Source of the DNA: Membranipora membranacea
Taxonomy: Eukaryota; Bryozoa; Gymnolaemata; Cheilostomatida; Membraniporidae
Assembly (NCBI GenBank): GCA_914767715.1
Contig: OU612074.1
Span: 9,627,501-9,691,500 of the forward strand
Direction of reading: 5' to 3'
Length of the DNA stretch: 64,000 nt
The notes below the pieces were generated by a model. That model was not told where the DNA came from and searched no databases. It saw only the letters and a program-made list of their open reading frames with translations. Positions 23,901 to 35,889 of the stretch are shown in pieces. Positions within the stretch are counted from its first letter, which is position 1; each line of letters opens with the position of its first letter. The translations under genes were made by a program, and so were the position numbers.

Positions 23901-26857
23901 AATATCCTATGTTGTCAAACACCACCTGTCCTCGTGTCCTGGTCCTCGATGTCTTGAAGTCACAGTCAAAGGTTAGACGCATCAATCTACGGTACCCTTA
24001 CGCTTAACTCTGTGACGTTTCTGACATGAACTGGTTTCCATCAATCTTTAGGATGCAGATGGTAAATTGTTTGAATTAGACTGACAGGAAACAACTCAAA
24101 TGTTTATTTTGAATTTCATTGAGGTATTTTGCACTAGCTATTTATTTACGTGGGATTTATGCAGAAGTTTTAGATACAGTTTTTCGCAGTATCCCAGGGT
24201 GGCAAGCAAAGGATTCTTTTTCTTGTCATCACTTCTGCTTTGCTATTGTGAAGTCACAGTTGATAGATGAGAGGTCGTCATTTTGTTATGCCCTATCGAT
24301 GTTTTGTCTCAGACTGAACTTTTATCTGGCTGAATGGCCTCGCAGTGGGGGATCCAAATATTTTGGCTAGAGGGGAGAAAGTTTCAAGCAGGGGAATATT
24401 ATGAACAGATAAGTATGAATCAAGAATTGACAACAGCAATTGACAACAACATGCAATTATCTTGTGTTTTGGATAAGGGGAGGAGTGGAACAAGTCTAAG
24501 CCAATTTGCCTGCATTCTAGTTGCTCATTTTCAACTGGTCACGCTGCACGGAGGTGGAGGTGGAGCATCTCTGAATGTAGGCAAATGGACCAAACTTGGT
24601 CAAGGGGAGGGGTGAGTCTTCTGTAAATCCGCCACTAAGTAATAGGCCAGGTGCCCAATTACCTGGATACTATCTGTTGTGGTGTGACATGATAAGGTCT
24701 TCAGTAAGCACTCTCTCTATCCTCTCACTCAAGATGAAGGGTCACATCTAACCCCTTGTCAAGATGTTATGTCAATTTGCAAAACATGTAGCCTACTGCT
24801 TACCTAGAAATTACCACACTGAGGTATTACTGAGTAAAGGTGTGCTCTATCTTTAGTGATAATTTGCCTAATAGCTGTGTCCCAAATTGTGGCCTTTATT
24901 TTGAGGGTCGGAAACACGATCACCCGAATGATGGCACTGAGGCCCGCTGGTCATATCTGCCTAAAGGTAATTAGCTGTATTTTCTTGAGTTGAATTTGCT
25001 ACTTAATTATTAAGTAGATACTGTTATGGAATTTTATCATTGTCCCATCTTGATTGGAATTTCTCAGTCTCCAAGCCCTCTTGCCTAGGCACTGCCTGGA
25101 GCAGTGATGTCTATTGGGTTTATTATGAAAAATAGCGCTGCTGAAATTCGCCATGATTACCTTAGCTGTGCAGCAAAAACCTTATTTAGAGACAAAAAAA
25201 TGTACAAATCTTGCAATTTCCCTAATATTATAGCTTTTTGTTGAAGCAAGCTAAGAATTAACTCTATATTCCCTTTGTGGAAGTGTTGTATCAAGTTCTA
25301 TCCCAATTAATTCACACCGCACCCTGGATTATTTTAGTGTACAACCAGTGTGTAAGTGTATGGTGTACACTATGAGCTAATCCTATCTAATCCTGTCAAT
25401 CCAGGCTAATCCTGTCAACCCAGGCTTATCCGGTGCCTCTTCCCGGTGCCTCTTCCCGTTGATCATATCCTTGGATTGTATCATTCCTACTACATCAAGG
25501 GTTGAGGATTTCGGTTCCCAATAATGATTGTATCGAACTAGTGCAGCTTGGATGTCAGTCATAAATCATGGAGTCTCAGCGTTGAAGCAATTCCTGTTAT
25601 TATCATTTTCACTGCTCTAAATAGTATATTCCCTCAGGTCATTGGTCTGCTCTGTGTGTATTTATGGGTTTAGCTTGTTGTTTGCTAAGCCTGTCAGCTT
25701 GGCAGTCGAAATCACGCTGCCGCATCGATGAAAACATCCTTTGAACAAATTTAAGTTTAGATCATATTATGCGTGATTTTCCTCCAAATAGTGGAAGTTT
25801 TCTGGCGCTATGTCATGTCTATTTGCTAATTTACCTTCAGAGATTAATGACAGTGTTAACAAATAAGTATCTGAATGTAGCTGTGCGTGGTTCGGGATCA
25901 TGTGGGCTGGTGGCAGTGTCACATCTCTGAGGCGATGAACTCAACAATATCAATGCACAGCATGTCGCCACCTTTTATTGATCGCTTCATATATAGCTTT
26001 GTTCTTCAACCTATGTACTAAAACAGAAGCCATAAGATGTTATAAAAACATTAAATCTAACATGTACGACATTCACAACATCTGACTCAGCTGCCTTAAA
26101 TTGAATAGCTGTTGGCAGCAAAAACATTGACCCAAAGGTGAGATTTTCAATAATTTGCCTGTGAGCAAATATATCTATTCAGATTTGTTTGGCGATGATT
26201 TGGTCACAGCAATTAATCAGATCATTTGTGGTATCTTGACTATTTTACTCATTTTAAGTCTTAGCTTGCTAGCTTCAACAACTGGCAAACCTTCTCTGCT
26301 AGTTCCAGAGCTGATCTTGGTTTTTCCAGCTTTTTTTCCAGCATTTTCACTCTACACTACACAATTGAAGCCTAGCTATATCTAAGCTCCGCCCCTTTTT
26401 CATTCATAGTGGACATTGACATGCCTGCTTCATGCTTATGAGTAAATTTGTAATGTGCAAAGCGAGGGGATTAGACCATTATACTTTGGAGCGAGGATTA
26501 TAATGAGCAAGACGTACATTATCAACACTCAACAGTTTCCACGCTTGCGACAACTTACTGAATCTAACTTTTCTTCGACAAATTGACTCAATTTGTCACA
26601 TTGTCCTGACTCATATAAACATAACTATAGAGCAAATGGGGAATTAGACATCATTTGAAATTGTAAACTGAATCGTAACACATCTCTCTACATTATTGTA
26701 ACTTTACTAACCAACTCTGCGGATTTAAATCTACAGCAGCACAGCTCTGCCTTCAGTATCGATACACTTCTCTATCGCATCAGCTCTTTAGGGCTTGTCT
26801 ACCATCTGTGTTGGATACATACTCTGAAAGACTACAAAGACACAACTAAACTTAACA
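20951..26857. other. Intergenic region between CDC37 and the GTPase gene
   Basis: Holds no gene I can support. Visible items are a loosely duplicated stretch of about 220 bp around 22290-22620 (two CCTATCAT/CACGAT-containing halves), a short (AT)n run at 23761-23779, runs of C or G, and the fold-back copy at 24480-24607. Open frames are short and without domains. Confidence 0.6.
24480..24607. mobile_element. Fold-back MITE-like element, family 1 copy 2
   Basis: Reads as the reverse complement of the element at 413-537: it contains GGCAAATGGACCAAACTTGG near its right end and the matching inverted half at its left. The halves flank a G/C-rich centre. Repetition at two sites in opposite orientations supports mobility. 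Confidence 0.6.
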
Positions 26858-29800
26858 ATGCGTCGAACGAGTAGTTCCTCAAGTTCGGATAGCGATCGAC
26901 CTTCACCTGTAGTCTGTCGTAGTAACTCCACAGCTAAACGAAGCAGCCTCAAACGGAGGGGAAGCAGAGATATCGTTAGAGTAGTGGTAGCAGGCGATAC
27001 ATGCGTCGGCAAATCAGGTATGGTTAGAATTCAGATTTCAGAACAGACTGATTTTCATAGCTTTGTGTTTACATAATGGTTTAGGGTAAAACAGCATCTA
27101 TATCATGTATATCAAATCATGTGAATCAAATAGCATGTACATGTATATCAAATTGAAAGAAGTATAAGAAAAGCTTGCTTTTTCTTCATTGTCATGATGG
27201 TCTATATTGCCCTAGTAACACAAAAAAAAACGACCATTGGCTCAGACATTGATGGATAATTAGAACGCCAAAGTTCTGAATTTTGCCTTGCCGAATGATT
27301 CATCGGAGGCACATCTTTACCAATTAGCGCCTTGCTTTGCCGTTCCCAGAACTGTTATTACTAATTATCTCATGAAATGTGGAGTACCGAGTACCCAGTT
27401 ATGTCATGAGATGTCTAGAAAGTTTAATGTGATAAAGTTGATAAAATAATGTTTGCCTACGGGCTCAATGTGTGTAAGGATATTACTAGGTAACTGATAG
27501 CTAGGGCTAACTGTCAATTATATGAAGATGACATGATGATTAGGGCTTGGTCAAGAGGTTGCATCCTTGGTTTGGTAAAAGGCTGAGATCATGGGTTTGG
27601 TTTGCTGTTTCACCATATAGTGTGAAACATCCCTTTTATATGAGTCACGTCGTGTTTCTCGTATATTTCCATGGGAGTGGCAAATCCTTATTCCTTGCCG
27701 TGTGTTAACTTGAGATCATTCACAAGGTGTTTGATCGCCTGCCTCACCATATACCACCAGCCAACCCCCCCCCCCTCATATAAATAAAATATTGTTTGCA
27801 AAAATCAAATCGCACATAGGAATGGCCTGTTCATAGCATTCACAACGCGATACGTTTAAGTGTGATCACGCTGCGCTGAGTGGTACGTTAATATTATAGT
27901 CACGATTATAACGTGTTAGCGTTTTTATTTTGCAGCAATAACAGTGAAGTTTCTTACCAAGAGATTTATTGGAACATACCAGAACGAAAAAGGTGAGATA
28001 ATTACAAATATAAATCATTTAGACTGAGTTTTCCCACCTACTCTCCCTACTGCGACACGGCCAAGCACCCTCCCTCATCAATTCTGCCTATTGTCTGCTC
28101 TTATATTGCCACAGTCTATTACTTGTTAGCCAGGTTGTTTGATTTGGAGGTTTCATTGGGCTGAATTGTGCCCCTACCAATAATTTTATAGCTGTCATAT
28201 TTTATTTGAGGATGTTTGCATCATAAAATAATGTATCAAAATGTAACATAATTTATTACATTGCACCAGCAGTAGAATTGATCTAGTATGACATGTCTCA
28301 GTTCCCACCATGCACAGGAAATGCTTTCATTGGTGATATATCATGAACTCAAGGAATTTCCCAGACAAAGGCAAACCCAGGTTGTCTGGCAAAGCTGTTG
28401 ATAATACTTTTACTTGAGGAGGATTAATTTTCATTAGTCTTTGGATTAACCACACTTTGAATAGAGTTCAAACAATTTACTGACCCAAATTAACAGCTTT
28501 AAAGAGTATTAATCAGGGGATTTTAAATAATAACCCCTGTTAATTGGTATTATAAGTATTTGTGTGGTTTTTTCTTGTCTATGAGCGCATGGTATTTTAA
28601 TAGACTGCTATAAAACTTTCATTCAAGAGGTTTCTGTCTTATGAATAAGCACTCCAAAGTAATTGAATTCTTTCAAATTTAAAATTACTCTTGATTTCAA
28701 TTTAATTTACCCTGAGCACTTGAACTGTCCTCAAGTCGTCATGTTTGACGGAGGCAGAATACTTCAGTCTGCCAGATAAGCCCACAGATTTGCTTATTCT
28801 TCAGTTTTGGCCCCTTCCCAAACCTTTATAAAGTTGATATCTCCTCTGCCTTAGGCAGAGGTAGAGCAACTCGTTTTGGAAATTCCATTTGAAGCACTCA
28901 TGAGACTTGGAGTGTAACCAAAATCACCATGTCTGTGAAGAGTCATCTGCGTATTGATAACGCATATCGCTTTCCTTCCAATGTCATCCATATGATACCT
29001 GTTGCCCCCCACAAAGAACCAGTTTTGTCCAATTTCTATGAAATTCATGGTTTCTACCTTCAACCTAATAGGGAAAAATGGACTTTACCCTTGTTTATAA
29101 CTAGCCTTGCTTCAAAACAAAATCAAAACCCCATTTTCCTGTTTTTCTTGGGAAATATGAATCTATAAATAGCCACGGTTACTGTTGCCACAGTGATCCT
29201 GCAGCTGCCAGTTCTGAGTGCTTATGTATCAGGTATCAACAGAACAATGTGAGGCTTTTTCACTCCAAAACAACCAGGTGAAGGTTAATATGCTGCCAGT
29301 AGGCCAGTCAGCCACAGTAGCTTAGCAAATAGCTGATAACCATCACATTAATTTGTGACTCAATTGTTTTTTGTTTATTATATGGAGGTAGCCTTGAAAA
29401 TGTGTCTTAACCATCGAAAAACATCAACACTCTTTGTGTCAGATTTCTCTTTAGGGGCCAGACACTATTTTCTGGTAAACAACTACCTGTTTTTTTCTTG
29501 GTGCCATCAACATAGTTGTTTTTAATGCCATGGCAGATCAGTTTCAAGAAAATATCATCAGATATTACCCTTTACTGACTTTTACTGCTTTAAACAAGTT
29601 TGCATTCAACATCCGATATCTCAGTTCCTATTGCCCGACACCTCTGCCATCTGATCCAGTTTGTTGTTGCTGGGAGGGTTGTATTCAGGCTTAGGTGTAG
29701 TGTAATGTTGCTGTCTCAGTGTTAATCCTGTCACACCCCACTCTTCTCCTGATTAATGTGCATACCTCTACAGCATTACTCTTCTTTTCTGACCATGAAC

Positions 29801-32429
29801 TCATTTTATTTATTATGCCGAATGTTGTTAATATTTTGGTTTGTCTTTAACTTTGATTTCTGGCTGGAATGCTGTGGTTCATCTGTATTTTAACTTAGAG
29901 ACTTGACGTCATAATATCCTCTCAAATCATAACGTATCCTGGACTCCTGGTTTGCTTTGTTAGGGTATTTCATTCAAAGAGTTTGGCTCTGGATTTGGTT
30001 TCAATCTTTTTGTCAACTGACCCCTTGATAACAACCATTACGATTACCATGGATACTCAAAATTGTGATCAGCAATGTTGGTAAAAAGGTCAGGACCTTG
30101 TCAGTCAAAAAACAGGAGATTGATTTAAGATTTAATGTCTTGTATTTTATTGATGGGATCTCCAAATGATGCTGATACATTTTTCTGTGTAGTTAAACCT
30201 CCATTTACGGTACGCTATTCTCTACCACCATCAAGTTATCCTCCCTAAATCTGAATTTCTTTCTCTATTTGTGGAAAAAAGTCGATTTAAGATGGGTATC
30301 TATTGTTTCATGTTTCTGTCTTGGACACAAGATTTGATCTGCACTTCTTAGTATCAGCTATCTATTTATCTCTCACTCGTGCAAATACAGGGTCTATAAC
30401 AGTTCATTCCAAAGGTAAATTTCCCAGCTTTCATAAGCGTGACCGTAGAAGGAAATTACTGTTAAACCAACCTAAGATATTTATAATTAAAATGGTCCAC
30501 ATTTTTTTAAAGATATGAATGAATTCCTAGAATTTCGCTCTGAGGTTATTGATCTTGTTTACTTCAAATATCTCAACTCATGCTGACGGGCCATGCTATC
30601 TGACACTGTCGAAGGGCTGCACCAAGGCTCTATATAATCTTGATATCACCACACTAGTTTAATGATAATTCAATTGGGAGTTGAGGCTGTGGTGCAGCTC
30701 TATTGCCCCTGTGGGAGAGCATAGCAGTAGGCTAAGTCAACAAAAGTTGGTACTAGAAAAATAAAAACACAATCTTATGTGATATCGTTTGTTTAGTCTA
30801 TAAGACTTATCACCCAAATTCAATATTGTTACTTTAAAATAAATAAAGTCTCCAGAACAGCTGCAGTGCACGATTACCAGTTATCAAATATGTGACAAAA
30901 AAGTTGAGAATAAAATGAATGTTTACAAAGTATATTATTGTATCCGGTTCTGCCCATTGCAATGTATTCATATTTGGACCACTTGGGGTGGCTGCCTGAA
31001 GGAAATTAAACGTTTATTTATTCAACGTTTATTGTTAGGGGGTGTAGATGTAAAATTTGTTGTCTGTGAGAAAAAGGCCCAACCTAAGTTATGAAGCATC
31101 TCTTCAATGCCCCCTTCATGTTGCAAGGCCATCAGTATCATATTCTAGAAGTTATTCCAAATAGTGTGTAAAGAAAATCTGGAGTTAGGTGGAGATAAAT
31201 CCAAATATTTGATACACTTATACCAGAGACTATAGATATCTATAGTCTCTGCTTATACACACTGGCATTTATTCTCATAGCTGTCGTATTTCTATTGTAT
31301 AGATATGTTATACAAGACAAGTTTTATCGAAGACAGTGAAGATAACGAAAAAAAGAAGATGGCTCGAGTTGAGATCTTGGATACCTCCAGCAATGTTGTA
31401 AGTATTCTCACTTCAGCTCTCTTAAACAAATAGCAATAAACGAGAAATTTTACAACCAACAAGTTATCCGCCAACAAGTTAACCTTGCCTGCATTGCGAT
31501 CTATATTACAATGTAATGTTCTAATTTGATGATCATGTGATGATACTAATTTTCTGAGAAAATCCTGCAAGTGGTACAGGCTTTTGCTGGATCAGTTTGA
31601 TTCATCTATTTGGGAAGTAAACCTGATGATTTGTTAATGTCCTCTCAGCGACAAGCTGTCATCAACTTGATCAAATATTATGGTCACCGTAATCAATTAA
31701 GGAGTTGTCTCTGCACAGAAAAGAGGTGCACAACTCTTACTGCAACTATAAACCCACTGCATTTTAGCAGGGAGTTTGGGTCCCAAACTCCCTGATTTTA
31801 GTAACAATGAAAATCCACGAGCATTTCAGTGAGATACCATTAAATAGCCCGGGGTGCATACTAGAATTTTCACAGGACTTTATTCAATAGCAACACAAGC
31901 AAGTATTCAGCATAGACCCTATAAGCTGCATTTCGACAACATCATAGTTATTTATAATCTATATTCTTACTTTTATTTTTAGTTTTCTGATGACTACGAA
32001 TGCACAAGTCCAGCTATCGAGAAGCTTTATTGGAGTTCAGCTGTAATACTAGTCTATGACATCACAAACTCTCAGTCGTACCAGTACGCTACCGATCTAC
32101 TAAAAGACATTAAACACGAAAAACCAAACCATCCCTGCGTTTTGTTAGGCAACAAAACAGACCTAGAACACAACAGATCAGTCAGCCAATCATGTGCCAG
32201 TGACTTTGTGTCTCATTACTCAAACTGTCATCATGTGGAGCTCAGTGCAGCGTCTAGTGACTTTAGTTCTTTGTCAAACACTTTCGAAAACCTTTTCTCT
32301 CTCAGTCTGTTGGTAAAGAGGAAACCCGTCAAGCGCAGGAAGTCTTTTGTGGATGTCGCCAAAGCTATCAGCAACATGCTTAAGTCCAGCACCTCAAGGC
32401 AGCAGATTGACAGTAAATGCAGTGGATAG
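26858..32429 (+). CDS. RERG/RASL-like small GTPase with degenerate switch II
   Basis: Exons 26858-27017, 27936-27992, 31303-31397 and 31983-32429 join in phase to give 252 residues. A Ser-rich basic N-terminal extension (1-40) precedes the G domain. G1 is GDTCVGKS (46-53), G4 is NKTD (161-164) and G5 is SAA (192-194). KFLTKRFIGTY after the P-loop and the C-terminal KRRKSFVDVAKAISNMLK resemble RERG and its relatives. There is no CaaX box (the protein ends KCSG), as in RERG, so it is probably not prenylated. The usual DTAGQ is DTSSN (99-103), so the catalytic Gln is absent, and switch I is unusual. It may bind GTP but hydrolyse it poorly, or act as a pseudo-GTPase. The tail is basic and could contact membranes. 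RASL11/12 membership is an alternative to RERG. Confidence 0.85.
28843..28862. repeat. Palindrome CCTCTGCCTTAGGCAGAGG
   Basis: A near-perfect palindrome in intron 2 of the GTPase gene. Short, and probably a chance or fold-back remnant. Confidence 0.5.
31225..31250. repeat. Perfect 26-bp palindrome
   Basis: AGAGACTATAGAT is followed immediately by its exact reverse complement. It lies in intron 2 of the GTPase gene, about 50 bp before exon 3. A looser version with the same AGAGACT/AGTCTCT ends occurs at 20228-20260. Confidence 0.85.
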
Positions 32430-32848
32430 TTTTTAACAAAAGTATCCATTTTTTTCAAGGAAGACAACTTCTTTCTTCAATTCAATTTTTTTTTCAGTCC
32501 ATAATTTGTGACTTGAGAATTCTATAATCCTTCTATTTTGTGCAATCATTGTGTAAAGTGTACATATCTGCAGATGTTATTGTAATGTTTCTATTTATTT
32601 TTATATCATTCTTGTGCGTAATATTTTTGATGACACTTTTGGTGCGAGTACAGATTCATATAAGTTTCCTCCAGACTACAGGGAAAACTTTTCTCCCTTA
32701 TACAATACACAGCAACACTGACGAACATAATATATTGGTACTCATGTACAATGCATTAGATGATCACTATGATTTCGCTGTAAACCTGATTTTGACAAGT
32801 CACCTTCATAGTGATAACCTTCAATAATTCTCATTGCGATAAAATAAA
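32430..32848 (+). other. Probable 3' UTR of the GTPase gene with poly(A) signal
   Basis: AT-rich sequence follows the TAG stop at 32429. An AATAAA hexamer at 32843-32848 is the first good poly(A) signal, which would give a 3' UTR of about 430 nt. The 95-residue open frame at 32540-32827 falls in this UTR and shows no domain. Confidence 0.5.
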
Positions 32849-33503
32849 TTAATAATCCATTGTATCAGAATTTCAATTTATTCAATCAATGATCAAGTAA
32901 CCTTCAAGCAAACACACAAAAAATTGGACATCCGTCAACAGTTCATATTATAAAAATTCTGTGAACTTTCCTGTAAAACCAATTTTGTAGTATACAGAGT
33001 TGCTTCCCTTGTTCTCAGTGAAGACCACTGGTCAAGTAAACAGCAAAAGAGTTAAATGTGATCTTGTAGTACTTTGCTGATATTTCAGCTCTCATTGATT
33101 GGTTGGGGGAGAATTCAATCATTTTCATTGGCTTGGAGGAGAAACCAGACAATCTGCCGCTCTCCTTTTGCAGATTCAACAAAAGTAAACTGCAACAATT
33201 TTGGCAGTCGGCTGTGGCAATAATGTCAGCTTCAATCGCCTGTAATCTTTGCTAGCAGTTATAACCGAATGAGTCAACATCATCAATGTATCTATTGAGC
33301 ACTCTCCTTGTGAGGTTATGGGAGGGTTCTGAGAACCTCTCCACTGTGTAGTGATCAGAAGTGGTGTTCTGCACTGGGAAGTAGTAATCTGTAGAGTTTA
33401 TTCGCTTCAATATCTCCCTGAAAGCAGAGTAGCAATACCAGCAGAGTTTTTCAGGGTTTAATGTTTATGAACTGGCTACCTACATTCTGGCCCGAGGTGG
33501 AAT

Positions 33504-33613
33504 AAGTTTGTTCCCTCTGTGGTGGCAGAGGGATTTTGCAGAAGCCGGATATCGAGGCGCCTCGATTCCCAACTTTCGCATTATCCCTCCGCCACCACAG
33601 AGGGAACAAACTT
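33504..33613. mobile_element. Fold-back element, AAGTTTGTTCCCTCTGTGG ends, copy 1
   Basis: AAGTTTGTTCCCTCTGTGGT is inverted at the right end, giving a stem of about 30 bp around a G/C-rich loop. A related element with AAGTTTGTCCCCTCTGTGG ends lies at 42084-42186. It sits just upstream of the last exon of the sulfotransferase pseudogene, within its final intron. Confidence 0.65.
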
Positions 33614-34561
33614 GTTCTAGGCCGGAGGCTGTCAGGCAGGGGGGGGGGCAAGAGTTTTGGAGGGGGCTCAAACTACCTCAAATTATTCTCAAGCTGTGCA
33701 AATTATACTCATGAGTTTTGATATTGCTGCCTGCTGCTTTGTGAAGTAAAAACATATACATATACATATACAATACATGCAGTTTCTAGGGAGTCTAGTT
33801 TATATTTACACCATAGACTTGATAATTTTTAATTCTTTGATTGACACAAATGAAAATCCCGTGCGACAAGTGGTAAAGAACTCAGGCTATATTGTACTTA
33901 CTTAACAACCGCAGTCATTGTTTCTACTTTGCCAATGAAATCATAGTTGAAGATGCATGGATGGCAAATCCTATGGAAGCTCGACCAATGTTGATGTTGA
34001 TGTTCTGCATCTCTTGATCAGTAATAAACTGGAGGAATTCAATAAATGTGACCCGTTGCTCTCCGTGGAATCTTCCTGGATAACCTTTATAGCTTAGAAT
34101 ACGATCGGTGAAATGATGGGTTTGTCTTCTCAAATTTGCTTCTGTAGGCTGACAACAACCTAAAATGGTGTTAAAAATACTGAGATAAAATTTTTGTGTT
34201 AAACTTAATTTAATTTTTTTAAAGTTTCAGTTAGTTTAAGCGCTAAAATTCTGTCAGGTTTGCTGGTAGGGTTTGCTATTATTTTGTTGGTGGGTGGTTG
34301 ATAATGCATGCCACTATACCAGCAATTTTGGCGAAGCTTTATCCAATTTGTCTCGTTTGGTGGCTAAGGGCAGGTTAGTAGAAGGGAGAGCAACTCCAAA
34401 GATAGATCAAATGGATCGCTAACTTGGTGACTACTTTGTCGGCCAAAACTTGTCGGTATAACTAAATTCTGCCTCAATGAATACAAACAGAAACTCCCTT
34501 TACCAATGATAGCCTGAACAGCATTAGTTTTTTATGTTAGGTAATAATAATTTTTACCAAT

Positions 34562-34803
34562 GGGGGCTTTCACTTAGAATGAGCAATGCTTTACTAAAGC
34601 AAGTTATCACTATCATATCGCTCAAAATTATCGCTCACTTGGTCTTTCAATTTAGGCAAATTCACTCCCAAATCGCTCAATCTGAATATATAGTTCCATC
34701 ATCGAGTGAGTGTTTTTCGAAAGCGAGAGCCCTGGGAGGTATCGTCACTCAGTGAGTGAGCAATCAGATTGCGATTTTGGCTGTTTCTGATTGAAAGACC
34801 CCC
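34562..34803. mobile_element. MITE with GGGGG-CTTTCA ends, copy 2
   Basis: Begins GGGGGCTTTCACTTAGAA and ends GCTGTTTCTGATTGAAAGAC followed by a C run. The interior shares TTTACTAAAGCAAGTTATCA and ATATAGTTCCATCA with the copy at 19527-19715 but is about 50 bp longer. Located in an intron of the sulfotransferase pseudogene. Confidence 0.7.
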
Positions 34804-35074
34804 AAGGCTCTCACCAATTCTTTGTTTTGTTCTTCAATCAGGGTAAATAAACTAGACTCAAGAAAAGTACCAGATAGGTAACAAGTTTTTAGTAATCCCG
34901 GAGCAGAGAGATGGCCAAATTTTTCTGACGGTTTCAATACCTTAGGATTATTGCAAATCTTATTGACTCTAATTGACTCGACCAATCATGACTTTATCGT
35001 AACTCTGCTCTCCTTCCTTGCTATGTTTGTCCAAAGCTATGTTCCCTTTTTAGTCAGTCTTGGATATATCATAT

Positions 35075-35151
35075 TATATATATATATATATATATCATAT
35101 TATATATATCATATTACATATATATATTATATTATGTTATATATATATTAC
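35075..35151. repeat. (AT)n-rich microsatellite
   Basis: Interrupted TATA/ATAT dinucleotide tract directly downstream of the exon at 35164 on the minus strand. Low complexity, no coding value. Similar but shorter tracts are at 13293-13323, 23761-23779 and 36345-36364. Confidence 0.85.
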
Positions 35152-35417
35152 ATTTGATCTCACCTGGTTAGAGGGTGTCTGACAATGATAAACTTGAAGT
35201 AATCCTTGAGTATTTTCACTTTCTGTTGATCAGCGTGACATCTTTTTCTGTTTTTAAGTAGTTTTCTGAGAAGTTACCTTGAGACATCTTGATGGGATTC
35301 TAAACTTAGAGTCCACAAGCTCTTGATGCAGCTCCCCTGCAACACGAATGAAAGCACATGAAATAACGCCTGGCCCCTAAGAACTTCTGATCAATGGTGT
35401 TCATATGCCCTAGAGCA

Positions 35418-35505
35418 GTAAATCTTAGCTAATGTTTAGTTTAGCTAGTTTTGGGTGACTTAATGTTAGCTAGCACCGATATCGGATAGACGATTCCTGG
35501 TGCTA
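35418..35505. repeat. Dispersed repeat with GTTTAGTTTAGCTAG
   Basis: Contains GTTTAGTTTAGCTAG, then GTGACTTAATGTTAGCTAGC, and ends in a GCTAGCACC/GGTGCTAGC inverted pair. Partial relatives lie near 9895, 15505, 20041 and 48785. Non-coding. Confidence 0.5.
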
Positions 35506-35519
35506 GCAGTCATTACTGA

Positions 35520-35889
35520 TTTTGGTACTGGCACACCATTTATCATGCCAAGGTCTTTGCAGATCGGGGCTCAAAACACCGGGACTTAAACAACCGGAGG
35601 TCCACCATGTATTTGCACGACCCGCAGGCAGTAAAAAGAACCTCCCCTGCCTCTTGGATATAAAGAGCAGCTCATGGGTTCCAGGCGGTATTGGTATAGG
35701 GCGCAGCATGAGTACTATTGGTCCCAGTACCAAAGGGAAGATATCGATCCCCGCTTTACAGATGATGATGTCCACACCTACTTCATCACTTGCGCATTCT
35801 GCGATTCACCTGATGGTTGGAGGGTTGATGTCACGGAATTATTTTATTTAAAGACCTCATCTCGTGAAATTCCAACTATGTGTGTTTGA
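35520..35889 (+). pseudogene. Frameshifted protein-coding relic of unknown family
   Basis: One frame (35520-35663) reads as a plausible protein segment with FWYWHTIYHAKVFADRGSKH and STMYLHDPQAVKRT, ending in TAA. A second frame starting near 35635 and closing with TGA at 35887-35889 continues with RRYWYRAQHEYYWSQYQRED and CAFCDSPDGWRVDVTELFYL. The two overlap at about 35640, as expected from one small indel. Composition (many W, Y, D, R) is unlike random AT-rich DNA. I do not recognise the family. It lies antisense in intron 1 of the sulfotransferase pseudogene, so it may be an inserted gene fragment or transposon relic. Confidence 0.4.

Noticed and set aside
32540-32827. 95-codon open frame after the GTPase stop
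   Set aside because: Falls between the stop codon and a poly(A) signal, so it is most simply 3' UTR.
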